64,000 nt of DNA, taken from Strigamia acuminata (lineage: Eukaryota > Arthropoda > Chilopoda > Geophilomorpha > Linotaeniidae). Location of the stretch: contig OX442316.1 of assembly GCA_949358305.1 (NCBI GenBank), forward strand, positions 3,720,001-3,784,000, read 5' to 3'. Shown piece after piece: positions 10,301 to 19,517 of this stretch. Made by a program: the position numbers and the translations under genes. Within the stretch, counting starts at the first letter, position 1; every line of letters starts with the position of its first letter. The notes beneath the pieces were generated by a model. The model ran no database searches, was not told where the DNA came from, and worked only from the letters and a program-made list of their open reading frames with translations.

Positions 10301-13300
10301 TCTGACTCGCTTCCGGATGAAACTGAATCTGCTTTGCATTTGATGGACAATTTCTTCTTCTGCAATTCGATGTTGATTTTGCCGGCAATCAACGGAGCGG
10401 CGATGGCGGTGGTTTCGTAACCGACTCCCACGGCGGTCCTCTCGTGTTCGGGCAACAAAATACCGGCCTTAATGATGGCGCGAGACGCAATACTAGAGTA
10501 TAAACAGAAAAGAATGACTCAAAACGATTTTAAACGATTGAAAAATCATGCTGTGTACGTACTTGACCTTAATCTTAGCATCAACGTCGACATTCATGCT
10601 CTTGAACGAAGGTTTAGGGTTGATTCTGATTTCTCCCTTCAGAGACATGTGGATGGGTGTTTGCACGTAAAGGCTGAAGATGTGGCCACAGTCGAGGTGC
10701 ATGAAGAGCTTGACATCTACTGGCATTCTCGTTGATTGGATGTCAACATTGAAGTGCATTTCTTTGTTGCTCTCTGAACCAGCTGTTTGGAGACATTAAG
10801 TGGTTAAATACAAATGCAGTTGGATTCAGTTTTTAAGTGGTTTTACATGCGCGGAGGAGTCGGAGAAGAGTTTCTTTGTCAACTCTCGCGAGTCTTTGCT
10901 GGAAGTCCATGAATCGGGACGAGATAATGGCGCTGAATTCTGGTTGTTTTCTCGGGATGTATCCGACTTGTTCGGCCAAGTCTTTGAGTCCCAAACTCTT
11001 GAGGGGTTTGTTCAAAGCGTGGATGCTGTCGGACAGACTTCGGTCTTCGAAAATGGCTTGTGCTCCAATCAGGGTCTCCACCAAGTAACTCGTGTTGTTT
11101 CCATTCATTGCCACTGTCCAAATATTAGTTGCGTAGTTGGAAACGAGGTTCTTCAGTTGCAAGTAGAACATTGAAGGAGTCATTGAACCAGCATCGCCAA
11201 TACTTGCCAAACGCAAGAATACATCAGCATCCAAACGTTCTAATTTAAAAAGAATTTATTCAACAATGAGTAAAAATTAATAAAGATATAAATTTTTATA
11301 TAAAATACCCATCTCTCCTTCGAATATCGTGCTTTGTGCAGTCCAGGCACTTGTATCGTATTCATCATCGATCAAATCCACCGCGTGTTGAGCGTGGGAA
11401 GCTCTATGCGTGGAAAAAGAAAAAGATTTATACATATTTAAGCGGTTAAATATATTGTATAAACTTACGCGTCGGCAAGGCATGGTTGAGTCGCGTTAGC
11501 AAGAGCTTGGAACGACGAGTATATGTAAACATTGAGTACATTGTCATCACCGTATTGGGTCATGGCGGCGATTTTCTCGTACAAATGTCTCCTCGGACGA
11601 GATACGACGAGGACGTTGAAAGCGGCGATTCTCGCTTCGGTGTTTTCGCCGGCATTGAACAGCACAGAGATCAAGGCCTCGCGAACCAACTCGGGGAACA
11701 ATCTGCTGAGCGGAACCAACGAGTAGATAGCTCTGATTTGAACAACCTTAGGAATGTCGTCGCTGGCGCGGATGTATTTCTCAATCACGGGTAAAGCCTC
11801 CTCCAGAGCGCTGTTGCCCAACGCCATCAACAAAGCCGCTTGTTGGAGATCGTCGTCAGTGCTCTCCAATTTCTTCTCCAAAGCCTGTATTGAGCGAATA
11901 GAATTTTTTTAATATATTGAATTTTAAATATAGTTTTTCATCACATCTACTCACTCTGACGTAGTGTTGTCTCTTTTCGGTTGAGAAAAGTTTAGCGGTT
12001 GTTTTTGGGATTTGGTACGGTCCTTTGGCGACTGTCTGGGCTACGATGGAGCCGAAAGACAAGTAGCAAGTGACGGCCAATTGCTCGTGGCTCTGTACCT
12101 CGGAGGACATGCAGAACTCGAGCATTTTGTCGGCGAGAAGCGTGTTTGGGTTGTTGACGTGTGCGGCGATGATGGACAAGTGTTTGGCGCAGTTTTCTGG
12201 CGTGATCATTTTGTTCGAGCACGATTCCATGATCAGTTTGATGCATGGGTTGGTGGCCGTGAGTGCGACGTATTCGAAGAAGGTCTCCCTGTTCAAATGG
12301 ATTTTAAAATTTAATTTAACTTTTCTCGTTTTCTTTCGAGTTGGGTGTGGAAATTACTTTGAGAGTTTGTCCTTGGTGAATTCGCGGGTGAGTTCCTTGA
12401 GTTCGTTGTAATCCAGACTGATCATCCCGCGTTGGACGAGTGGGATCAGGTCGAGAATTTGTTGGGAATCTTCGACGGTCAAGTGTTGTTTCTTGATGAG
12501 TTCCAGGTATTGTTTGAACACGTGACGGGTCTGTATGAAAAAGAAATTATTTGAATAAACATTTTTGTTGAAATTTGCTTTTCATTAATTCATTACCTGG
12601 TCTTTAAGACTGTCGCAGTCGTCGCAGAGTTCTTGGAACATGATTGGTTCGTTGAGCGATTCGGGGTTGCGAATATTGATCAAAGAGTCGGTCAAGTTGG
12701 AGTATGGTTTCTCGGTTTCCCAGTTGAAGTTGGAGAGACTCGTGCGTGCGCTTTCGTCGATCGACTTGACGCGTTTCAATGCGAGGGTTCGGCTGATTAA
12801 ATGATTAAATGATTAATTAAAACGAACCAACACCGGCACAAACGATGTAAACGTACTTGTGGATGACAGTGAGAGCATCGGCTTCCTGTCCGAACGGCTT
12901 AACCTGGAGAATACCGTCGCAAAGTGCTTCTTGGATGATGTAGTCCTTGGATCCGGTGAGCGTCACGTTGTATTTGCACACATCGTTCTTGTGAAGAGGA
13001 TGCTGAAATTGAAATTAAAATTAGAATAAAAATTTTTTGATTTTTCAATTTAATTTTTGTACTTACAGAATCATCATCTTGACAATCGTCGCACTTGAAT
13101 CGCCTGTGCGTGGAAGTGGCGAAATACGGCTTGTGTTCGCAGTCGTGATAGTCCCTGGTCTTGTCGATGATCATTTCCCTCGGCTGGCTGCTCTTGGACG
13201 TGAGTTGGAAGCTGTAGATGCTGTTGCAGACGCCGCCGACCGTTGGTTCCATCTGTTGGTAGACGGTTCCAATGTCGTCTTCCTCTCCGCGCTGGAATTG

Positions 13301-13920
13301 GTTGGATTCGACCACGCTGTCGAGTTTCATGATCTGCACCATGGTGGCCAAGCCGGTCTTGATGTGACGGGACCAAGTGGGGTCTGACGGGTAGAAGTTG
13401 AGCTCCTTGACCGTTCCGTCGCGTTCGTACTCGACGATGAAGGGCTTGGTGAGGTTGTGGTAGGCGCTGTTGCTCGACAACTGAAGTGGGATTTCTTCAG
13501 GACTCAATTCGGAGAAGATTTTGTTCTCCTTGGCAACTTGTACGTTCTTGATTTCCATCAAGAGCTTCTTGCCGTTGACGCTGTGGATGTGCACGGCGCA
13601 TTTCAACCCGTGCACGGCGTATTGTTGATTCAGTTCGGGGATTCCATTGAGGACGACCATGCGGTAGTCATATTCGAATGTCTTGCCCTCTGGAAACACT
13701 GCAAATGGGGAGAATTTGGGTTTTTGGGCTTCTAAATTTGGTATATTGACCAACTTACCATGTGCAGAGACGGTTCCTGCTGCAAAATGAAAAGAAAATG
13801 AAGAAATTAAGTCAAATTGTTGAGATTTTTCATTTAAATTTAAAGTTTAGTATTTTTTTTTGCGTTTGTAGTGAGATACTTACCAAGGAGCAAGGAGGTG
13901 ATCAGAGCCCACCAGTTCAT
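7388..13920 (-). CDS. Vg: Vitellogenin 1
   Basis: Major yolk lipoprotein precursor, secreted and taken up by oocytes. There are eighteen exons: 13920-13884, 13779-13759, 13698-13067, 13002-12857, 12792-12597, 12530-12358, 12288-11955, 11884-11469, 11403-11309, 11239-10847, 10782-10563, 10492-10000, 9939-9363, 9301-9000, 8941-8303, 8236-8003, 7937-7736 and 7677-7388. They total 5400 nt (1799 residues). The first two tiny exons encode a signal peptide (MNWWALITSLLLAGTVSAH). The lipid-transfer (LPD_N) domain begins with FPEGKTFEYDYRM. A Ser/Asp/Glu/Arg-rich tract lies at about residues 1100-1230. A von Willebrand D domain follows, with GICG for the usual GLCG and FDGVDV where DGxR is expected. 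A Cys-rich C terminus ends the protein. It is about 99% identical to the gene at 19518-26052; examples of differences are Tyr/His in exon 3 and Ser/Pro in exon 13. A TATA box lies about 50 bp upstream of the ATG. Confidence 0.97.
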
Positions 13921-13965
13921 GTTGAAGGATGGAGGACTGAATGCTCTTGGTTGAACATTGAGGGG

Positions 13966-13973
13966 TTTTTATA
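13966..13973 (-). promoter_or_regulatory. Vitellogenin 1 TATA box
   Basis: TATAAAAA on the minus strand, about 50 bp upstream of the ATG and conserved in the other arm at 19465-19472. The flanking 275 bp are also conserved between arms, so both genes probably share their regulation. Confidence 0.75.
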
Positions 13974-15008
13974 CGAATTGGATGAGTGGACTTTCGCATG
14001 GCTTGATTGACCCACGAGCGGATGTTCAGGGACCAAACGAGCACGTTGTTTTAATACAGAGTCCATTTCTCGCAGTCTTCAGTCATGGATCAATACAATG
14101 TTATCTCAAGATATGAAAGAGTTTGAGTTTGAATTGATACTTTTACGTATACAAATTAAAATCGAGTTTCATCTAACACGTGTCGCTGAATGTAAATGAA
14201 AAATGCAAAATATAAAGTGGACATTTTTTTTGTATTGTTTGGTTGGTTGTTTGATGGTTTGTGGTTTTATTCTTCAATTGCTGATTTTGGAATTTTTGAG
14301 TGTTTGAAATAAATGTGGAAATGAAATTTACTTTAGTGTTAATTAGCATGTTTTAATTTTATTAATCATGCCATATCTTAATGATGATAATTTGGATCAT
14401 AATACGGGATGTAATGAGTTCTAGAGGTCAATTTTTTGTATGGAATCAGATGATGATATTTCTAATCTTTAATGATCTAAAAATAATTTTTCTTGGAAAG
14501 GCAATTGACTTTTAATGGATTGCATAAGTTTTATAATTGAGTTTGTATTTATTCTTTGTTTCTTAACAAAAGAAATTTCCTCTTTGTTGTTGTTGTTGTT
14601 AGTGTTGTGTGCATTTAAATTTAAAATGTAAAATAAAAAAAAATTAATATATTTGTAGGAGTTTGAATTCATTTTATTTAATTGTATCCAGATATTTTGT
14701 TTTGTTTCAATTTTTTCTCCAGCAAATGAATAGTTTATAAAATAAGATTTTGATAATTTAATTGTATTAAATTTGGCGCAATATTTTACTTTTTCTATAC
14801 GTACTGCGAAGGATATATGACATCATATATCCACAATGCAAAGGAAACTTCACAACTCAACTAGAAACTGTACGCAGGAACTTATCTTTATTTTTGCAAG
14901 AGGGCGCTGATTGATGAACAACAGCAATTTTAAATTGATGCAAAGTTGAAAAAGCATTCTATTCTTCGATCTAGTTGGTAAAAATTTATAAAATAACATT
15001 CGAAAACA
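13974..15008. other. Intergenic DNA upstream of Vg1
   Basis: The first 220 bp belong to the inverted-repeat arm and are the likely vitellogenin control region. The rest is AT-rich with no gene-like frame. Nothing recognisable was found between about 14200 and 14990 beyond short (gtt)n and poly-A runs near 14590-14645. Confidence 0.5.
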
Positions 15009-16271
15009 ATGGCAACCGCATCGCATTACTGTATGGACAGAGAACGTAAACCAACGACGGTTTCGGCCGAAATTTTGAAAGAAGCAGAACGGCTCGGTTA
15101 CCCGGTCGAATTATTCAAAGTCAAGGTAGAAAACCACGAAAAAATCCGCTACATTTAAAATAAACTTGATCGTTAATTTATTTCCTAATCAAGATACCCG
15201 AAATCACGACTCCTGGCCCTCTTCCAGCCTACGCGACGATCATTAAATGCACCGAAGCGATCATGAGCACGCAAGAAAAATTAAACAAAGTGAGAAAATT
15301 TAAAATTTAAAAATAAATCATTTAAGAAAATTAAATTTTTCTTTATTTTAATTTCAGATAAGAGGCGAAATTGCATGTTACGATTTGTGCAATCCGTGTA
15401 TGGCCACTCATCCAGCTCTAATCGGTATAAACGAGTGAATTTTTCGACTAAACTCGATCGGTTAATTTGAATATTTGAAATTGTTTGGAAATAGAAAAGA
15501 AAATCAAACGATTGGCGGATGAATTGCATCGAGTACGAGCGATTACTGAATTCCAAAGCGAAATCCAAGCGGGTCTTCGAACGTGTAACGTGCATTCGTC
15601 GCTGCCGATCGAAAGAAAACATCACAAGTTAAAGAAAATAATTGTTGGTTTTGTTTTTGCACTCGTTGACATTGATTTTCAGGGCGGTTTTGGACTTATT
15701 CAAAATAATGCCAAAGATGATCGAGGAATTCCAGGAAAATGTGGCGAATCTCGAATGGTTTTTGAAGTTCCAACCCAACAGAAACATTGTAAACGTCGAA
15801 TTGCATCGAAATTGATGGAAATTGATTGATTTTTTTTTTTACAGGAACGAATCTCGACAGCCGTGACGCAGACGTTTTCGCAATTACAATACACGACGAA
15901 ACAATTGCGCGAATTTCACACGATTTTGAAGAGAGTACACGACATTCGTTGCGCCAAATTGAAAAACTCGGACGAGGAAGTTCAGAGGTGTTTTATTGTG
16001 TTAAATTAGTGCAAATTGTAGTTTATAATTTTTTAATTTTTTAATTTCGTTATTTATAAGTGACAACATCGAAGATACAACTGAGAATTTGTTTGATTGC
16101 GATTTATGACCCGCGTTAAGCGAAATTTTGACTGATTTTGTCATTTTTTACAGTAATTGTGACCGAAGTTCGGTTTGTGAATGGAAGGGAGAAAGGAAAT
16201 TAAATAACAAGTGTCTGGATTCGTCGTTTTTTGCAAAGTGCAGTAGTAAGAAGAGCTCGAAAAAGCAATAA
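15009..16271 (+). CDS. HAUS2-like augmin complex subunit
   Basis: Seven exons (15009-15125, 15194-15289, 15358-15424, 15495-15627, 15683-15788, 15845-15987, 16154-16271) join in phase to 780 nt (259 residues). All have GT-AG borders. The protein is largely alpha-helical. The segment from L-N-K-I-R-G-E-I through a run of charged helix to S-S-L-P-I-E-R-K-H-H and the following D-L-F-K-I-M-P-K-M-I-E-E-F matches the order and spacing I know from HAUS2 (LPIE...HH/YH...L.L...FIE). HAUS2 is a subunit of augmin, which loads gamma-tubulin onto spindle microtubules. Family assignment rests on this pattern only. The gene lies alone between the two vitellogenin arms. The C terminus is Ser/Lys-rich. Its stop codon lies inside the polyadenylation word at 16267-16272. 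Confidence 0.72.
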
Positions 16272-16272
16272 A
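16267..16272 (+). terminator. AATAAA overlapping the stop codon of the HAUS2-like gene
   Basis: The word AATAAA spans the last sense codon (CAA), the stop (TAA) and the next base. No other AATAAA lies close behind (the next, in TGAAATAAATT, is at about 16331). If used, the 3' UTR would be only 15-25 nt. Confidence 0.5.
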
Positions 16273-16549
16273 GAATTGTATTTTATTGATTATAAATCGG
16301 TACGGTTATTACTTTTAATTTTTTTTTCTGAAATAAATTGTGGAAAATTATTAAAAAGATGTGAAATTATGGGTTAATGCGCTCACAAATTAGAATAAGT
16401 TTATTAATTTAAGAGATTTCCATCAGATGAAAGTTGTAATATGTTTGTAGAATATTCTGTGGCTTAATGTTTGTTTTTTCTATTTTGCATGCTGTGGTTT
16501 TCTACAAGTTTCCACACTTTTAGACACCTGGGTAGTTCTTGCGATTTTC

Positions 16550-16735
16550 GCATTACGCCAACGTTTATGTTCTATCGAAAGTATAAAAACAATCATTCAA
16601 ACAACTCAAACATAATAGTAAAATAGAGTTTATTTATTAAAGATAAAACATTACACACAAAAAAAATACAGAAAATTAAGACTTGAACGCATTTTTTTCC
16701 AAACTAAAAAAATATTTGATTTGATATTTGATATT
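16550..16735 (-). pseudogene. Decayed 3' end of a relative of the gene at 17987-18320
   Basis: Sequence around attcaaacaactcaa...cataatag through tacagaaaattaagacttgaacg and ttttttccaaacta is a clear copy of 17820-17975, which is the 3' flank of the small Ala/Gly/Cys-rich peptide gene. No coding part is recognisable next to it. It is probably the remnant of an old duplicate. Confidence 0.6.
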
Positions 16736-16867
16736 TGAATTCGTGAAAAACCTCCGATTTGCGACCAAACACTCATTTGGTGATAAGTTTTCGTGAAAAA
16801 CCTACAATTTTCGATCAAAACACCCGAATAAAGTGATGATTTTTAGCAAACCATCAAATCGTACACC

Positions 16868-17289
16868 TTTCTTGTTAAAAATGGTTGAATTTTGCATTTT
16901 TCTTGTTAAAAATGGTTGAATTTTGCACTTTTCTTGTTAAAAATGGTTGAATTTTGCACTTTTCTTGTTAAAAATGGTTGAATTTTGCACTTTTCTTGTT
17001 AAAAATGGTTGAATTTTGCACTTTTCTTGTTAAAAATGGTTGAATTTTGCACTTTTCTTGTTAAAAATGGTTGAATTTTGCACTTTTCTTGTTAAAAATG
17101 GTTGAATTTTGCACTTTTCTTGTTAAAAATGGTTGAATTTTGCACTTTTCTTGTTAAAAATGGTTAAATTTTGCACTTTTCTTGTTAAAAATGGTTGAAT
17201 TTTGCACTTTTCTTGTTAAAAATGGTTAAATTTTGCACTTTTCTTGTTAAAAATGGTTAAATTTTGCATTTTTCTTGTTAAAAATCGTT
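16868..17289. repeat. 30-bp minisatellite, ~14 copies
   Basis: The unit tttcttgttaaaaatggttg followed by aattttgcac repeats in direct orientation with few changes (gttg/gtta, gcac/gcat). There are no spacers, so it is not a CRISPR. A-tracts and T-tracts recur in each unit. Confidence 0.95.
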
Positions 17290-17986
17290 GAAATTGGTGC
17301 ACATTCGTCCCCCGTGACTTGAAAAGTCAAAATGAAAATAAAGAGAACATCGTCGATCGATCCGATTTTTACTCAAATGGGTTGTATACTTCATTACTTG
17401 TGATTTGTATGACCAGTTATTGTTTTCAAATCTTGGAAACCTACATTGCCCACTCTTTACACAGCTGGAAGCAAGGGACAAATTGAACTAAATATTTGGA
17501 CGAGAAAGGTAACCAAAATAAACGGTGGAAACGGCCAAAAGAAGAAAGAACGGCCAATTTAGACGTGAAAGGCAACCAATCAGTTTCGTGTCTAATCAAG
17601 GAGTTGTGTACTTTATTAGCTACGTTAATGACGAAATATTGGAAATATTGCCCAGTATGAAATTTTATTTTGTTTAATTTTATTTTATCATGTGCAATTT
17701 GTCAAAAAAATGCTCAACCAGGAAACGTTGAGTTTCACTTTTCATCTAAACTGCTAAAAATGCATCCTGGCTTTATCCAGTGCGGGGAATTCCCACGTTA
17801 TTGCCACTTAATTTACTCAATAAAATGCATTTCTAAAGAAAACATAAAGACAAAAATTCAAACAACTCAACATAATAGTTAAACACAATTTACTTATTTA
17901 CAAAAAACATTACATACATAAAAAAATACAGAAAATTAAAACTTGAACGTATTTTTTTCCAAACTAAACAAATATCTTCAAACTTA
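17290..17986. other. Intergenic, 3' flank of the small peptide gene
   Basis: No gene-like frame. Positions 17820-17975 form the 3' flank that is duplicated at 16550-16735. The rest is AT-rich single-copy sequence with no recognisable features. Confidence 0.5.
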
Positions 17987-18320
17987 TCACGGTGTCGGAG
18001 CCACCAGAAAGGCAGCAGCACATGCGGCCATGCACGCTCCTTGGGCCGCACTGCACGCCACAAGTGCTGCAGGTACACCTAGACCAGCTGTAGCAACTCC
18101 TACAGTAATATTTGAAAATTAGAAATTTAAAATTTATAAATTCTTCAAATATATATTCCAAACCTGCTGTAAAACCTGCCGCAGTACAGCACGACACGTA
18201 GGCAGCGTTGCAGGCGGTTTGACAAAGTCCGTAACCTCCAATAAAAGCGAGTATTCCACCGTCCACTCTTCCCACTGGACTCAACAGCGCAAGCGCAAAC
18301 AATAAAACAAACGTTTTCAT
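17987..18320 (-). CDS. Small secreted Ala/Gly/Cys-rich peptide
   Basis: Two exons, 18320-18164 and 18099-17987, encode 89 residues. Residues 1-20 form a typical signal peptide (MKTFVLLFALALLSPVGRVDG). The mature peptide begins GGILAFIGGYGLCQTAC and continues through A-Y-V-S-C-C to a repeated second half with C-S-A-A-Q-G-A-C-M-A-A-C and a closing LVAPTP. It matches the pattern of a widespread eukaryotic family of short secreted peptides, often labelled zygote-specific or ZYS-like, whose function is unknown. The Cys-x3-Cys spacing and small hydrophobic residues suggest a membrane-active or antimicrobial helical hairpin, which is inference. A 5' UTR intron is likely: donor after accaccag at about 18448, acceptor tatttttag at about 18391. 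A TATA box and kappaB-like sites lie upstream. Confidence 0.85.
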
Positions 18321-18498
18321 CTTCCCAGCTCTTGACTGTTCGTTTGTAGTCGAAAGTATGAATTTGATGTCAAATAAAACACTAAAAATAGAAAAATAAA
18401 CAACATTTAGTCGAGTTGAAATTAGAAAATTCAGAGATATTTTTACCTGGTGGTTTCACCAATCTGAAGTTGACGATTGAAACTTGTTGTCGGAGAAG

Positions 18499-18505
18499 TT
18501 TTATA
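18499..18505 (-). promoter_or_regulatory. TATA box of the small peptide gene
   Basis: TATAAAA on the minus strand. It lies about 50 bp upstream of the proposed 5' UTR donor and about 10 bp downstream of the nearest kappaB-like palindrome. Confidence 0.6.
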
Positions 18506-18515
18506 TTGGGATGAA

Positions 18516-18526
18516 GGGGAATTCCC
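18516..18526. promoter_or_regulatory. kappaB-like site 1 (GGGGAATTCCC)
   Basis: A palindromic match to the NF-kB/Dorsal/Relish consensus, directly upstream of the TATA box of the small peptide gene. It is the first of three spaced kappaB-like words (also 18575-18585 and 18719-18730). Confidence 0.65.
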
Positions 18527-18574
18527 TTATCTGCTGTCTTTACTCGTTCTGACCAGAGGTCCATACTGGGAACA

Positions 18575-18585
18575 GGGGAATCCCC
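18575..18585. promoter_or_regulatory. kappaB-like site 2 (GGGGAATCCCC)
   Basis: A near-palindromic NF-kB-type word inside a repeated promoter segment. The flanking words (tactcgttctgacc before, gtactcaatggcgtcc after) recur around site 3. Confidence 0.65.
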
Positions 18586-18718
18586 TTTTCTCCTGTACTC
18601 AATGGCGTCCATTTTTATCTTTGACATTATGTTTAATCACAGTTTTCTATATTGCGACGAAGAGGAAGTCCCATACTGCTGTTTTCACTCGTTCTCACCG
18701 GAAGTCCACATTGGGAAA

Positions 18719-18730
18719 GGGGTAATTCCC
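18719..18730. promoter_or_regulatory. kappaB-like site 3 (GGGGTAATTCCC)
   Basis: The third NF-kB-type word, one base longer than the others. It sits in a diverged copy of the segment that holds site 2 (cactcgttctcacc upstream, ctactcaattgacgtc downstream). Confidence 0.55.
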
Positions 18731-18989
18731 TTATTTACTCTACTCAATTGACGTCTGTTTATATATTTTCGTCTTCGACGAGATTATTGACCGGAAGTTG
18801 AATGTGAATGCATTTTATTGAGCAGAACTTGAGTTCACAAATTTAAATAATTAAAAAAATAATAATATCACCAATATTTTTTTAACAAGCTAAGAAACCA
18901 TACTCACTATTTATTGACGGTTCTACAGAAATTCAATTTTTCAATTTTTCAATTTTTCATTTTTTCAAATTTACGAATTTTCAATTTTT

Positions 18990-19200
18990 TACGGATTGTG
19001 AGTCAGAAGAAACGATCCAGCACATGAGGCCAACAGTCCATGGGCAGCATTACAAGCTGTAATTACAGCAGAAACTGCTGCCCCAGTTGTTTAGGTACCT
19101 AAAAAATAAAGTCAAAAAAATTAAAAAATTAAAAACATCAACACTAGCAAAATATTTGAAAGTTTACCTGTTAGAGCGGACACGAACAAAACGAATTCTG
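18990..19200 (-). pseudogene. Decayed paralogue of the small Ala/Gly/Cys-rich peptide gene
   Basis: Read on the minus strand, 19095-18995 encodes T-T-G-A-A-V-S-A-V-I-T-A-C-N-A-A-H-G-L-L-A-S-C-A-G-S-F, which matches exon 2 of the gene at 17987-18320 (including A-C-x-A-A-x-G and the next Cys). A stop codon (cctaaaca) interrupts its beginning, and the Cys pattern is incomplete. A GT donor at about 19168 preceded by a short hydrophobic frame may be the rest of exon 1. No signal peptide remains. It abuts the right vitellogenin arm. Confidence 0.75.
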
Positions 19201-19464
19201 AAATTCACCAACTGAGGTGAAAAAGAGTGAAACTAACATCTTTAATATCAGGCAGCAACACGTGTTAGATGAAACTCGATGTTAATTATACGTAAAAGTA
19301 TCAATTCAAGCTCAAACACTTTCTTATCTTGAGATAATATTGTATTGATCCATGAATGAATACTGCGAGATATGGACTCTGTATGAAAACAACGTGCTCG
19401 TTTGGTCCCTGAACATCCGTTCGTGGGTCAATCAAGCCGTCCGAAAGTCCACTCATCCAATTCG

Positions 19465-19472
19465 TATAAAAA
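19465..19472 (+). promoter_or_regulatory. Vitellogenin 2 TATA box with downstream initiator
   Basis: TATAAAAA, 53 bp upstream of the ATG. The arthropod initiator word TCAGT occurs 33 bp downstream at 19498-19502, placing transcription start about 20 bp before the ATG. Confidence 0.8.
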
Positions 19473-19517
19473 CCCCTCCATGTTCAACCAAGAGCATTCA
19501 GTCTTCCATCTTTCAAC

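Larger units (their letters stand above)
7216..14195 (-). repeat. Left arm of a ~7-kb inverted repeat
   Basis: The arm contains the whole vitellogenin gene at 7388-13920, its 3' flank to about 7216 and about 275 bp of upstream sequence to about 14195. It pairs in reverse orientation with 19255-26222. Exons, introns, TATA region and polyadenylation region are all conserved between arms. Outside these limits similarity stops sharply. Confidence 0.9.

Noticed and set aside
8403-10339. Long antisense and out-of-frame reading frames in the vitellogenin exons
   Set aside because: High GC content at third positions in vitellogenin exons opens other frames; they mirror in both arms and lack any independent signal.
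16868-17289. Regular 30-bp repeats that could suggest a CRISPR array
   Set aside because: There are no spacers between units and the DNA is eukaryotic; it is a plain minisatellite.
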